Shown: positions 8,085 through 18,080, numbered from the stretch's first letter. The stretch: 64,000 nt of DNA from Kangiella sp. HZ709 (GCF_009674675.1 NZ_WKJC01000001.1:496001-560000); one strand, 5' to 3'. Notes: a model not told the origin generated them from the letters alone. A program made the numbers and translations.

Positions 8085-11000
8085 TTAATTCCTTATTTTT
8101 CTTACCCTAGCGAAGAACAACAACAGCAGCAGCCCTAAAATATTCCAACTACCGCCTCCTCTTGTGTCACGAGTATTATCTAACGGGAAGTCGTCATCTG
8201 TGTCAGAAGTTCCATCGTTGTCGTCATCATTATCCACACCATTATCACACAAGCCATCGCCATCCGTATCGGTAGGAAGAGAAGCTGCATCTAACGGATC
8301 AGTACCACAAGTGTCCTCATCCACATCAGAGAAAGTATCGTTATCGTCGTCATCATCGATACCATTATCACATAAGCCGTCACCATCCGTGTCGGTAGGA
8401 AGAGAAACTGCATCTAATGGATCACTACCACAAGTGCCCTCGTCCAAATCGGTAAAAGTATCGTTATCGTCGTCGGTATCGGCATTGTTACCAGTGCCAT
8501 CTGAATCCGTATCTAACCATTCAGTTGGATCCAATGGGAAAGCATCAATGCTATCTAAGAAGGTATCGTTATCGTCGTCATCATCAACGCCATTGTCACA
8601 CAGCCCATCAGAATCCGTATCCGTAGGTAGAGATAACGCATCAAGTGGATCACTGCCGCAAATGCCCTCATCCACGTCGGTAAATGTATCGTTATCGTCG
8701 TCCGTATCGGCGTTATTACCGATACCATCATTATCAGTATCGGTGTCCTCAGTAGGATCGAATGGGAAAGCATCTAGGGCATCTGGCGTTCCATCGTTAT
8801 CATCATCGTCGTCAACTCCATTGTCACATAATCCATCACCATCCGTATCCGTTGGTACTGAGCCGTTGTCTAAAGGATCAGAACCACATACGCCTTCATC
8901 AAGATCCGAATAGTTATCACCATCATCATCTGTATCGGCGTTATTACCGGTTCCGTCAGAATCTGTATCCAACCATTCCGCTGGGTCCAATGGGAAAGCA
9001 TCGTTAGTATCTAAAAAGTTGTCGTTGTCATCATCCAGATCAACACCGTTATCACAGAGACCGTCACTATCCGTGTCAACAGGAACAGAAACAGCGCTTA
9101 ATGGGTTGGAACCACAAATATTTTCGTCTATATCCGAGAAGGTATCACCATCATCATCCGTATCGGCGTTATTTCCAATACCGTCCGAATCCGTATCCAA
9201 CCACTCTGCCGGATCCAATGGGAAAGCATCATTGATGTCTAAGTAGGTATCATTATCATCGTCATCATCAACACCGTTATCACAAAGACCATCAGAATCG
9301 GTATCCGTTGGTAACGATAACTCATCAAGCGGATCACTACCGCAAGTACCCTCATCAACATCTGAGAAGGTATCGTTATCGTCGTCGGTGTCCGCATTAT
9401 CGCCAGTACCATCGCCATCGGTATCAGTCGTTTCATTAGGATCTAGTGGGAAAGCATCATTAGCATCATCAACCCCATCTCCATCGGTATCCGCATTTCT
9501 TGGATCGGTTTCACCTGCATCGACAATGTTGTTGAAGTTAGTATCTTCGTGAATATCTAAAATACCGTCGTTATCGTCGTCTTGGTCACCAAATTCAATC
9601 GCACCTGAAGCATCAATCACGCCATTAACGCGCCCATCACCGTCCGGATCATTTGCCCAAATTAGTGTTGGATATTCAGTATCAGTTCCAAAATCCCAAA
9701 TCGCCGGATCCCAGTCTTTAAAGATAGTGGAACCGGGCTTACAAGCTGTATCATCAGGCGCAGTCGGACACTGGATTTCGGCGGTGGTTAAACCAAAACT
9801 GTTGGTTCCGGTAAAGAAACCTTCATTTCTACCCATCATCTGTAATTGGGTTGAGGCCTCTTGATCCCAATAACTTGAATTTACATTCGCAACCTGTTGG
9901 TTTACTCCAATTAAAGCCCCAGTAGTAAAATTTCCAATAACTTTTCCATAGACGTAACTATTGTTATAGGAGTTATCACCCCGATCCAGCGCTATAATTC
10001 CGCCTACCCTTTGAGGGCCAAAAACCTCTCCAGCAGCATAAACGTTAGAAAAATCGATCTCAGAGCCCTCACCGACAATACCTCCTACCCAATCATTACC
10101 GGAGACTCGTCCTGAAAACACCACCTGCTTAATCAACGAACGGTCAAAAATAATGCCAACGATACCTCCAATATTGGAAAAATTGCCACTTACTTGGCTA
10201 CTGACTTTTAATCTGCCGATACTTGTATTGCGTGCTCTTCCGACTACCCCTCCAACATAAGATCCACCTACAACTTGAGACAAAGAACCTGATAGTTCTA
10301 AATTCCTAATGACAGCGCCTCTAGAAGCTCTAAAAAATCCAACATAATCTTCATTGGCTCGGGCAATATATAAGTTTCGAATAGTTTGATAATTGCCATC
10401 AAAAATCGCTGTAAATTCTGCTTGTGCCATAAACAATCTGAAAATGCCTATTGGCTCCCAGCCTTCTCCGCCATTCCAATAAGTATCATTGGCATTCATC
10501 ACACCATCGCCATTGGTATCGAAATCCAAGTCATTCATTAGCTCATAGCCGGTACAAGGACTAGAACCATCAGCAACGCCATTACAACCGCGCGAATCCT
10601 CAGCGCTCATGTGGGCATAACGTAAACCAGCACCATCTAACGCATAACGAATCGCATCTAAATCTTCTAAGGTATCAATTTCGATCAGACCGTCATCATC
10701 TAAATCCACATCATCAACCACACCAACTAAGTTGGGTTTATGATCTTCCGCGTCATTAACGCTGTCACCGTCCGTATCCGCTTCTAAAGGATTGGTATTA
10801 TGGATATTGACTTCATCAAAGTCAGACAAGCCATCATTATCCGTATCTGAGTCAAAAGGATCCGTGCCTAAAGTTGCTTCTTCGCTATCGGTTAAACCGT
10901 CGTTATCGTCGTCATCATCATTGACATCTAAAATACCATCGCCATCGGTATCTCGCTGTGGCACTCCGTTAAAGATTAACACCGGATACTGTTTATCAGT

Positions 11001-13469
11001 TCCAAAATCCCAAATCGTAGGATCCCAATCTTTAAATATCGTAGAACCCACTTTACAACTGGTGTTATCAGGAGCCGTAGGACACTGAATCTCAGCAGTC
11101 GTCAAACCAAAACTGTTGGTAGCTTCAACAGTAGTACTACCGCCATCCGCAATTAAATTCGATTGGGTCGAAGTATCTTGATCCCAATAACTGGAATTTA
11201 CCTTTTCAGGGTCAATTGGTGGACTGCCATTTCCGATTAATGCGCCGGCTCCTCTATTGCCTGAAACTTTTCCATGGACATAACTGTTATTATAGGTATT
11301 TGCAATAGTACCACTGGGGTTCCCCATAATTCCGCCAACAGCTTCAGAACCTTTTACCTCTCCAGCGGAGTAAACATTGGAAAAAGTTGTATTATAGCCG
11401 TTAGCGACAATTCCTCCTACGGAGGTGGAGCCAGATACTGTTCCTAAAAAAACAGCTTGTTCTATCGTAGATTGGTCTAGAGCCGAAGCAACAATTCCTC
11501 CAGCTTGGAAATAAATGCTAGTTACTTGGCTATTGACTTTCACTCTGCTGATACGGGTGTTATCAGTTGCTTGCCCGACTAATCCTCCAACTCTAGTTGA
11601 ACCAGTAACTCGAGATAAAGAACCCGATAATTCTAGGTTTCGAATAACAGCACCTTTAACCGCGCCAAAAAAACCAACAAAATCTTGTGTTGTCCTAACA
11701 ATATATAAGTTTCGAATCGTGTGATAATTGCCATCGAATGTTGCTGAAAATGGTACTGCTGCTCCAAACCCTGTCGTACCTACTGGATCCCAGCCTTTTC
11801 CGCCATTCCAATAAGCATCACTGCTACCCATAACGCCATTGCTATTGGTATCGAAATCCAAGTCGTTCATCAATTCATAGCCGTTACAAGGGGTAGAACC
11901 ATCAGCAACACCATTACAGCCTCGCGAGTCGGCTGAGCTCATGTGAGAATAGCGTAAACCAGTACCATCTAGGGCATAACGCATGGCATCTAAATCTTCT
12001 AAGGTATCAATCTCAATTAGACCATCATCGTCTAAATCCACATCATCAGTCGCATTAGCATCATTCGGATTAGAATCAGCGCCATCTAGTTGACCATCGC
12101 CATCAGTATCGGAATTAAAGGGATCAAGTCCTAACTGATTTTCAACTAAGTCAGAAATTCCATCATTATCATCGTCATCATCGTTCAGATCAGAAATCAA
12201 GTCGCCATCGTTATCCGGCGGCGTACTGGCCGCATCCACGGGATCCGTACCATTAGCATTTTCATCATCGTCACTGTAGCCATCATTGTCGTCATCGGTA
12301 TCGTCAACATCCAAAATACCGTCGTTGTCGGAATCACGTTGCGATACGCCATTGATGATTAAAACCGGATATTGCTTACTCGAACCAAAGTCCCAAATGG
12401 TATCGAGCCATAATTGATAAATGGTGCTACCGCTTTTACAAACGGTATCGTCCGCTGTAATAGGGCATTGCATTTCAGCAGTCGTTAAACCAAAAGTATT
12501 GCTTCCGACAAAGTTATTACCAGTAGCTTGAGTCTGTTGAGTCGTTTGTGTATCCCAGTGACTATTGGTAATGGTGAAAGTGCCGCTATTGTTATTGAAA
12601 TTGCCGACTAAACCACCAGCTGATGAAGAACCATTGACTTGACCATATGCATGGCTATTAATAATAGACTTTTCATAAGTTTCGCCGACTAAACCGCCTG
12701 CAGTGGCTCCCGAAACTTCAACATTCGCCCAGTTATTTCGATTAAACTTTACTGATGCGGCGCCTTGCGCAAAACCAATTAAGCCGCCAGCAATGTTACT
12801 TGATTGCACTCGGCCTTCCGCGTAGGAAGCTGCCACAACTCCTAAATCGACACCAACTAATCCACCAACAAAGTTTACACCCTCAACACGACTGCTTGCG
12901 GTTGTTCGCATTCGAATAAAATTTCTACTGACAGAGCCATTGTTATATCCGACTAATCCACCGACTGCCTGATTACCGATTACTCCATAGATATTGGTAA
13001 GACCTATATTTACAATAAGAGCATTAATACTAGTCGAACCAAATAAGCCAACATAGTCTTCAGTGGGTCGATTGATTAATAAAGCATTAATAACAAAGCC
13101 ATTACCATTAAAAGTAGCATTGAAGGGAGTATTGAAATCACCTATAGGAACCCAGCCTGCTCCGTTATTCCAATACCATTGAGAAGCATCAAAAGGATCA
13201 AAGTCCAGATCATTCATCAACTCATAGCCGTTGCAACCCGATACGGGACAACCGGTGCTATTGTTAACGTTATCTGCGCCATCCGAAAATGCAGAGCCAT
13301 CCAAGTGATTACGCATCGCATTTAAATCTTCAATGGTATAGATCTCTATCCACCCATCATCATCGATGTCAACATCGGCTCGTGACGCCGCATTAATCGC
13401 CACCGAGAAATTCAAGATTAATGCTGTTAGCACTGTAATTAATAACACTTTATTTAAGTTGGTATACAT
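8085..13469 (-). CDS. Giant secreted GLUG / thrombospondin type 3 repeat protein with GlyGly-CTERM anchor
   Basis: A 1794-residue exported protein. A signal peptide occupies the first 28 or so residues (ending INAAS). Three large homologous blocks follow, starting near residues 33, 476 and 921, each opening with a Dx(D)DDGxIEIxTxEDL motif, passing through GLUG-type glycine-rich beta repeats (VGGLVG, VGGIVG) and ending GLTTAEhQCP...WDFG. Asp-rich thrombospondin type 3 calcium repeats lie between blocks and from about 1300 to 1765. In the last stretch six units of about 76 residues carry CGSDPL...DGLCDNG cysteine pairs. The tail (TRGGGSWNILGLLLLLFF then basic residues) fits a GlyGly-CTERM sorting signal, normally cleaved by rhombosortase. 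A calcium-stabilised surface adhesin or matrix protein is inferred. GGGGAG precedes the ATG. Confidence 0.88.
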   Translation of the reverse strand: MYTNLNKVLLITVLTALILNFSVAINAASRADVDIDDDGWIEIYTIEDLNAMRNHLDGSAFSDGADNVNNSTGCPVSGCNGYELMNDLDFDPFDASQWYWNNGAGWVPIGDFNTPFNATFNGNGFVINALLINRPTEDYVGLFGSTSINALIVNIGLTNIYGVIGNQAVGGLVGYNNGSVSRNFIRMRTTASSRVEGVNFVGGLVGVDLGVVAASYAEGRVQSSNIAGGLIGFAQGAASVKFNRNNWANVEVSGATAGGLVGETYEKSIINSHAYGQVNGSSSAGGLVGNFNNNSGTFTITNSHWDTQTTQQTQATGNNFVGSNTFGLTTAEMQCPITADDTVCKSGSTIYQLWLDTIWDFGSSKQYPVLIINGVSQRDSDNDGILDVDDTDDDNDGYSDDDENANGTDPVDAASTPPDNDGDLISDLNDDDDDNDGISDLVENQLGLDPFNSDTDGDGQLDGADSNPNDANATDDVDLDDDGLIEIDTLEDLDAMRYALDGTGLRYSHMSSADSRGCNGVADGSTPCNGYELMNDLDFDTNSNGVMGSSDAYWNGGKGWDPVGTTGFGAAVPFSATFDGNYHTIRNLYIVRTTQDFVGFFGAVKGAVIRNLELSGSLSRVTGSTRVGGLVGQATDNTRISRVKVNSQVTSIYFQAGGIVASALDQSTIEQAVFLGTVSGSTSVGGIVANGYNTTFSNVYSAGEVKGSEAVGGIMGNPSGTIANTYNNSYVHGKVSGNRGAGALIGNGSPPIDPEKVNSSYWDQDTSTQSNLIADGGSTTVEATNSFGLTTAEIQCPTAPDNTSCKVGSTIFKDWDPTIWDFGTDKQYPVLIFNGVPQRDTDGDGILDVNDDDDDNDGLTDSEEATLGTDPFDSDTDNDGLSDFDEVNIHNTNPLEADTDGDSVNDAEDHKPNLVGVVDDVDLDDDGLIEIDTLEDLDAIRYALDGAGLRYAHMSAEDSRGCNGVADGSSPCTGYELMNDLDFDTNGDGVMNANDTYWNGGEGWEPIGIFRLFMAQAEFTAIFDGNYQTIRNLYIARANEDYVGFFRASRGAVIRNLELSGSLSQVVGGSYVGGVVGRARNTSIGRLKVSSQVSGNFSNIGGIVGIIFDRSLIKQVVFSGRVSGNDWVGGIVGEGSEIDFSNVYAAGEVFGPQRVGGIIALDRGDNSYNNSYVYGKVIGNFTTGALIGVNQQVANVNSSYWDQEASTQLQMMGRNEGFFTGTNSFGLTTAEIQCPTAPDDTACKPGSTIFKDWDPAIWDFGTDTEYPTLIWANDPDGDGRVNGVIDASGAIEFGDQDDDNDGILDIHEDTNFNNIVDAGETDPRNADTDGDGVDDANDAFPLDPNETTDTDGDGTGDNADTDDDNDTFSDVDEGTCGSDPLDELSLPTDTDSDGLCDNGVDDDDDNDTYLDINDAFPLDPAEWLDTDSDGIGNNADTDDDGDTFSDIDENICGSNPLSAVSVPVDTDSDGLCDNGVDLDDDNDNFLDTNDAFPLDPAEWLDTDSDGTGNNADTDDDGDNYSDLDEGVCGSDPLDNGSVPTDTDGDGLCDNGVDDDDDNDGTPDALDAFPFDPTEDTDTDNDGIGNNADTDDDNDTFTDVDEGICGSDPLDALSLPTDTDSDGLCDNGVDDDDDNDTFLDSIDAFPLDPTEWLDTDSDGTGNNADTDDDNDTFTDLDEGTCGSDPLDAVSLPTDTDGDGLCDNGIDDDDDNDTFSDVDEDTCGTDPLDAASLPTDTDGDGLCDNGVDNDDDNDGTSDTDDDFPLDNTRDTRGGGSWNILGLLLLLFFARVRKIRN
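8165..9480 (-). repeat. Degenerate coding tandem repeats of about 228 bp (thrombospondin type 3 units)
   Basis: The 3' part of the giant gene holds six copies of a unit of about 76 codons. Each contains the CGSDPL and DGLCDNG cysteine motifs; full copies also have DAFPLDP and GNNADTDDD, while the last copy is shortened. Nucleotide identity between copies is visibly high but imperfect (for example repeated GGATCACTACCGCAAGT-like segments), so copy number may vary by recombination. Confidence 0.8.
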
Positions 13470-13684
13470 CTTTATTTGCTCCCCAAAGGTCCCTCAAATA
13501 TGGTTTCCATAAAAATTGCCTATTACCCTTTAAAGCAAGAACTAGCGGGAAAACTGTCATTAGTTATAAATATTTATTGATAGAAACCAGTAAAGCATTG
13601 AATTAACAGGTAAATTTTTGAATTATTCGACATTTCATGGCGATTAAATTAGGATAAAACGCAGTAATCACTCTATTTTTGTAT

Positions 13685-14233
13685 ATGAATAAAGAAGTCA
13701 CTCAATTATTCAATCAATGGCAAAGTGGCGATCAAGCAGTTCAAGAGCAATTAAGCCAATTGATTTATCAAGAGCTACATCGGTTAGCCTCTTTTTATAT
13801 GCAAAAAGAAAATCAAGGCCATACGCTGCAAGCGACAGCCATCGTCAATGAAGTTTATATTCAGTTAAACAATCAGAATCTCAATGTGAATAACCGCCAA
13901 CACTTGTTTGCGTTAGTCTCTAACATGATGCGACGTTATTTGGTTAATCATGCCAAAACCAAGCTCACGCAAAAGCGCGGCGGCGATTGGTCTAAAGTTG
14001 AAATTAATAGTGAAGTCGATGGACAACAACTTAACCTTGAGCAATTACTCGACTTTGATGAGGCGCTAGATGAGTTAGCGAAAATCGACGAAAGAAAAGC
14101 ACAAATTATCGAACAACGTTACTTTGGGGGGCGAGAATTAGAAGAAATTGCTATAGCATTTGACATTTCAGAGTCTACCTTACATCGCGATATTAAAATG
14201 GCCAAAATATGGCTTATGGAAAAAATGAGCTAA
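13685..14233 (+). CDS. ECF-like RNA polymerase sigma factor, TIGR02999-type
   Basis: A 182-residue sigma factor. Region 2 is visible from about residue 8 to 95, including HTLQATAIVNEVYIQLN and FALVSNMMRRYLVNHA. Region 4, from about 125, carries the helix-turn-helix (ELEEIAIAFDISESTLHRDIKMAKIWL). This matches the sigma subfamily typically encoded beside large Ser/Thr protein kinases. The ATG at 13685 is chosen over a TTG six bases earlier; neither has a good Shine-Dalgarno sequence. It is divergent from the giant surface protein gene across 215 bases and stops six bases before the kinase start, so it forms an operon with the kinase. Control of the giant gene by this sigma is inferred from position only. 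Confidence 0.88.
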   Translation: MNKEVTQLFNQWQSGDQAVQEQLSQLIYQELHRLASFYMQKENQGHTLQATAIVNEVYIQLNNQNLNVNNRQHLFALVSNMMRRYLVNHAKTKLTQKRGGDWSKVEINSEVDGQQLNLEQLLDFDEALDELAKIDERKAQIIEQRYFGGRELEEIAIAFDISESTLHRDIKMAKIWLMEKMS

Positions 14234-14239
14234 TCGATT

Positions 14240-16804
14240 ATGGATAAATCACTTTGGAAAAAAATTGAGCCGCTGTTAATTGCTTGTGAAGAGCTGCCGA
14301 AAGAAGATGTTTTGGACTATCTAAATAGCCAAACCAATGATCAAGAGTTAATCGAACGCGTCTTACATTATTTAAATTTTTCCAATCAATCGAATACCAT
14401 TTTTTCAAGTATTATCGGTGAGGCCGTTCAATCGAGTATCGAACTTTCTGAAGAAGGCATTCCAAAAAAAGTTGGTCCCTACTCCATCATCGAAAAAATT
14501 GCACGTGGCGGCATGGGTACCGTTTATTTAGCTCAGCGTGATGATGACATTTACGATAAAAAAGTCGTTATCAAAATCGTTAATGGTATTTTAAGCGAGC
14601 AACATAAATATCGCTTCCAACAAGAGCGAAAAATCTTAGCCAAGCTGCAACATCAAAACATTGCGCAAATCATTGACGGTGGTTCCGTAGATTCTGGTCA
14701 ACATTATTTGATTATGGAATATGTTGAAGGTATTAGAATTGATCGTTATTGCGATAAAAATGATTTAAGTATTGAGCAACGCATTAAACTTTTTAAACAA
14801 GTGGCCGAAGCCGCTCGTTACGCTCATAGGAATTTAATTGTTCACCGTGACATCAAGCCTTCGAATATTTTGGTGGATAATAGTGGAAACGCCAAGCTAT
14901 TAGATTTCGGCATCGCTAAAATTTTAAACCCAGAAGAAGAGATGGATTTAGGGCTGACGCGTACTCATATGCGCTTAATGACGCCTGAGTATGCCAGTCC
15001 AGAGCAAGTCAAAGGCGAAGATATAACTCTTTTAAGCGACGTTTACAGCCTAGGGGCATTATTGTATGAGTTAATTGTTGGCGCAGCGCCAATTGTGATC
15101 ACTAGCAGTAGTCCTGCCGAAATTGAACGAACTATATGTGAAACCACGCCAGTAAGGCTTAGAACTAGCTTAAAACGCCAAGACAGCAATAGAGTTATTG
15201 ATAAGAAACTCATTAATAGCTCTTTAGTAAAAGATCTTGATAATATTTTATTGAAAGCTTTAAGAAAGGAACCAGAAAATCGTTATGAAACGGTTAAGTT
15301 ATTTATTGATGATTTAGACAATCTTCTCAATAACAAACCTGTTACAGCGAGCCCAATATCAAAGCTCTATTTGGCTTCCAAATTCATAAAACGGAATCTG
15401 TGGCAATCGTTATTAGCAGGGGTTTCAGCTACAGCTATTGCCGGCCTTATTTCCATTCAGTATATAAGTAATAAAAAGCTCCAACAAGAAAAGGAAGAAG
15501 CAGAAACTCAAGCTGAAATTTCCCGTCAAACAGCTAATTACTTTTCTAAGCTTATTGAATCAGCGGATCCTGAGTTTTTCCAAGGAAGAGAAATAACTGT
15601 AAGGGAAGCTCTCGATCAAAGCGTTGACGAATTATTGGCTACTGATGAACTCAATGGAAAAATCAAGTCGCGCTTATTGCATATGTTAGGGCGAGTCTAT
15701 AGGAACCGTAACAACCCAGAAAAAAGCTTACCACTGCAAGCTAAGGCAATTGAATTAAGAGAAGCACATGATGATGGAAAACCTAGCTATCAGCTGGGGC
15801 AAATGTATGGCGAATATGGTGATAATCTACGCCAACTTAATCGTTACGATTTAGCTCCTGAAGCGTTCGAAAAATCCATTGCGATTTTAGAACAATTGAC
15901 CGATGACCTATCGATTAAAGAAAGAGCGAACACTTATAATAATAGTGGTATCGTATATAGTCATATTGGTAATTACCAAAGAGCAAAAGAAGTTTTAGAG
16001 TATGCGATTGAATTAACCCCTGAGCCTACTGGGCAAAAAAGCAGCTATTACTTTAACTATGCGCGAAATTTTCTTTTCCAGAAAAAATTAAAACTTGCCC
16101 AAGAATTTTATCAAAAATCATATGATCTTAAATTGGATATTTATGGTCCATTACAACGCCGAACTTTAAATACACTTTACGGCATGGCTTTGACTGAGTA
16201 TGAGCTAGGGAATTATAAAAAGGCAAAAAATCAAATGGAATTAACATTAACTGAGCGAATTAAAATGTTTGGTGACGATAATAGCATTGTAGAGTCAACT
16301 CGAAGCTTCTTAATGCTTATGCATGCAAAGCTAGATGAATGGGAGCAAGCAGAAACTATTTTCAAGAGGCTTAGAAATAAAGCTTTTGATGAAGATTTTA
16401 AGTTAGTTGAAAATTCAAACCTTCCAAGAATGGCGACTTATATTGAAATAAAAAATGATAAAGAGTTAGCGTTAAATTATTGGTCACTACAACTAGATTA
16501 TTTGCAAGCAAATCAACCTCATAGAACTCGCTCAATACATATTGCTTATTATAATAAATTACGTTTATTACATGAGCTTAAAAAATCTCATGAGTTAACT
16601 GTTCTGGATAAGGCGTTTTTTCAAACGGTTAAAGACTATTATCCGAAAGATAGCTTAGAAGTTGCTCGAATTAACTACCTTGAAGCACAGTATCTAAACC
16701 GTGTTGATTCGGAATTAACCAACTCGATTCTAAAAGCTCTTAATTCTGAAATCATTGATGACTTCAAAAAGAGCTTGTTCGCATCACAACCTGAGCTTAA
16801 TTAA
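14240..16804 (+). CDS. Membrane Ser/Thr protein kinase with C-terminal TPR domain
   Basis: An 854-residue PknB-type kinase. The catalytic domain (about residues 80-370) is complete: glycine loop IARGGMGTVYLA, ATP lysine in KKVVIKIV, catalytic loop HRDIKPSNILV, metal site LLDFGIAKIL, and APE-equivalent TPEYASPEQVKG. A single transmembrane helix follows near residues 392-411 (SLLAGVSATAIAGLISI). The C-terminal half is helical repeats (TPR) that would lie in the periplasm. The kinase follows the sigma gene by six bases, an arrangement known for sigma factors tuned by a cognate kinase. The 3' end overlaps the convergent padR gene by 21 bases. Kinase identity is secure; targets are unknown. Confidence 0.92.
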   Translation: MDKSLWKKIEPLLIACEELPKEDVLDYLNSQTNDQELIERVLHYLNFSNQSNTIFSSIIGEAVQSSIELSEEGIPKKVGPYSIIEKIARGGMGTVYLAQRDDDIYDKKVVIKIVNGILSEQHKYRFQQERKILAKLQHQNIAQIIDGGSVDSGQHYLIMEYVEGIRIDRYCDKNDLSIEQRIKLFKQVAEAARYAHRNLIVHRDIKPSNILVDNSGNAKLLDFGIAKILNPEEEMDLGLTRTHMRLMTPEYASPEQVKGEDITLLSDVYSLGALLYELIVGAAPIVITSSSPAEIERTICETTPVRLRTSLKRQDSNRVIDKKLINSSLVKDLDNILLKALRKEPENRYETVKLFIDDLDNLLNNKPVTASPISKLYLASKFIKRNLWQSLLAGVSATAIAGLISIQYISNKKLQQEKEEAETQAEISRQTANYFSKLIESADPEFFQGREITVREALDQSVDELLATDELNGKIKSRLLHMLGRVYRNRNNPEKSLPLQAKAIELREAHDDGKPSYQLGQMYGEYGDNLRQLNRYDLAPEAFEKSIAILEQLTDDLSIKERANTYNNSGIVYSHIGNYQRAKEVLEYAIELTPEPTGQKSSYYFNYARNFLFQKKLKLAQEFYQKSYDLKLDIYGPLQRRTLNTLYGMALTEYELGNYKKAKNQMELTLTERIKMFGDDNSIVESTRSFLMLMHAKLDEWEQAETIFKRLRNKAFDEDFKLVENSNLPRMATYIEIKNDKELALNYWSLQLDYLQANQPHRTRSIHIAYYNKLRLLHELKKSHELTVLDKAFFQTVKDYYPKDSLEVARINYLEAQYLNRVDSELTNSILKALNSEIIDDFKKSLFASQPELN

Positions 16805-17335
16805 CTCTATAGCCTCTTCGCACCACTCTACAATCGCCCCAACTTTTTTAACCCCCATCAATAAAGTCAGCTGTGGATAAAAGCTTTCATCTGGAACATC
16901 ATAAGGAAAGTTATCGACCTCAGACTTAGCTTGCTCTAATATCCCGCACAAGTGCTGATGCCATTGATGCATTTCTTGATACAGAGCCTGCATAAAAGCT
17001 AGCTTTTGCTCAGTAGAATTTAAACTATTTAAAAAGAAGGTTTGCGCTAAATAGGCATGCCGCTCAGTATGCACGACAGGCCCCTGTTCTATCCAATCAA
17101 CTAATTCTTCTATGCCTTGTTGAGTAGTTTGATAAACTTTTTTATTAGGGCCTTTGCTAGACTCTACTTCGGTAATAGAAAGCTTGCCATTATCGGCAAG
17201 CTTTTTCAGTTGAGGATAAATTTGTGATAACTCTGCCGACCAAAAGTTACTGAAGATTTCGTCAAACATCTTCTTTACGTCATAGCCACTTTTTGGTTCT
17301 TGTAAAATACCCAGTAAAATATGTTGTAAGCTCAC
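16784..17335 (-). CDS. PadR-family transcriptional regulator
   Basis: A 183-residue PadR (subfamily s2-like) repressor. The winged helix-turn-helix is at residues 1-80, with the family pattern LLGILQEPKSGYDVKKMFD and a wing containing KKVYQTTQQG. A helical dimerisation domain follows (about 90-180). The GTG start is supported by AAGAGG eight bases upstream. It is the second gene of a two-gene operon with the membrane protein 24 bases upstream. PadR proteins usually repress their own operon and release on small aromatic or hydrophobic ligands. The promoter of this operon holds matching inverted repeats (18081-18124). The ligand is unknown. Confidence 0.9.
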   Translation of the reverse strand: MSLQHILLGILQEPKSGYDVKKMFDEIFSNFWSAELSQIYPQLKKLADNGKLSITEVESSKGPNKKVYQTTQQGIEELVDWIEQGPVVHTERHAYLAQTFFLNSLNSTEQKLAFMQALYQEMHQWHQHLCGILEQAKSEVDNFPYDVPDESFYPQLTLLMGVKKVGAIVEWCEEAIELIKLRL

Positions 17336-17359
17336 TATGTCAGCCTCTTATTCTTGCTA

Positions 17360-18070
17360 TTAAACTTCTTTGAATTTCTTCTGATAATGGCGCTTCCAAA
17401 TGAACTGTGCAGGAATACCAATTAAAGCTGGTAAAATCCAAGGAATAATCGCAATAGTCCCCTCTAAACCAATATCAAAAATTCGAGTAATACCAAATAC
17501 TGCAAAAGCAGTATGGAAAGCTATGCCTGCGCCCAGCATTGAGTTCAAGTGTTCATATAACCATGCTTTTGGAGAGCTTTGTTTACCGCGGATATACTGC
17601 AGAATTTGTAGACCGGTAAAAATACCAATTGGGCTTAAGGCCAGTAAAACTGCCATAGAACCTGGCTTAACTATTAAGGCAAAGCTTATAATGAAGATAC
17701 TGGCTGCAAAACAAATAGCTAACATTGTTTTCCAATAAGCCGTGTTCATTACCTTAGGATCCTTTTTCGAATCTAAAACTGCAACTCCAAAAGCAATAAC
17801 AACATATGTCACTATCGATAAGTAGCCTAAAAATAATAAAAAAGCATAGTTATTAGGGGATATATTCTTTTCGATGATTTGAGGAATATACAAAAATAGG
17901 CCTGCTAATGCCGATAAAACAACCACCCTACCTAACCAGGTCCAATATTTACCCGTTTGGCGATGAATCTTACCGCCTTTTTTGCTAAAGATTGGGATCC
18001 AAAATAAAAACAATCCAACAAAGCCACCAATAATGTGGGTGTATCGAAGAATTTCGTGAATGATGTCCAT
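17360..18070 (-). CDS. Multi-pass integral membrane protein, DUF2306-like
   Basis: A 236-residue protein with about six or seven hydrophobic helices, beginning with a conserved-looking HxxGG in helix 1 (RYTHIIGGFVGLFLFWIP) and a cytoplasmic KKGGKIHRQTGKYW loop. This resembles small uncharacterised membrane families such as DUF2306, which carry His residues in helices. GAGGTGAG before the ATG is a strong ribosome site. It is the first gene of a PadR-controlled operon, so it may be a transporter or a membrane stress protein for the PadR ligand. No catalytic motif is recognised and the function is unknown. Confidence 0.7.
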   Translation of the reverse strand: MDIIHEILRYTHIIGGFVGLFLFWIPIFSKKGGKIHRQTGKYWTWLGRVVVLSALAGLFLYIPQIIEKNISPNNYAFLLFLGYLSIVTYVVIAFGVAVLDSKKDPKVMNTAYWKTMLAICFAASIFIISFALIVKPGSMAVLLALSPIGIFTGLQILQYIRGKQSSPKAWLYEHLNSMLGAGIAFHTAFAVFGITRIFDIGLEGTIAIIPWILPALIGIPAQFIWKRHYQKKFKEV

Positions 18071-18080
18071 TTGCTCACCT

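Noticed and set aside
8164-9246. Serine- and histidine-rich open frames on the plus strand opposite the TSP3 repeats
   Set aside because: They are the mirror of Asp-rich codons (GAT/GAC read in reverse), have low complexity and no ribosome sites, and lie wholly inside a well-supported minus-strand gene.
8165-9480. Regularly spaced repeats suggesting a CRISPR array
   Set aside because: The period of about 228 bp is far too long, copies are imperfect, and the units are in one reading frame with conserved protein motifs.
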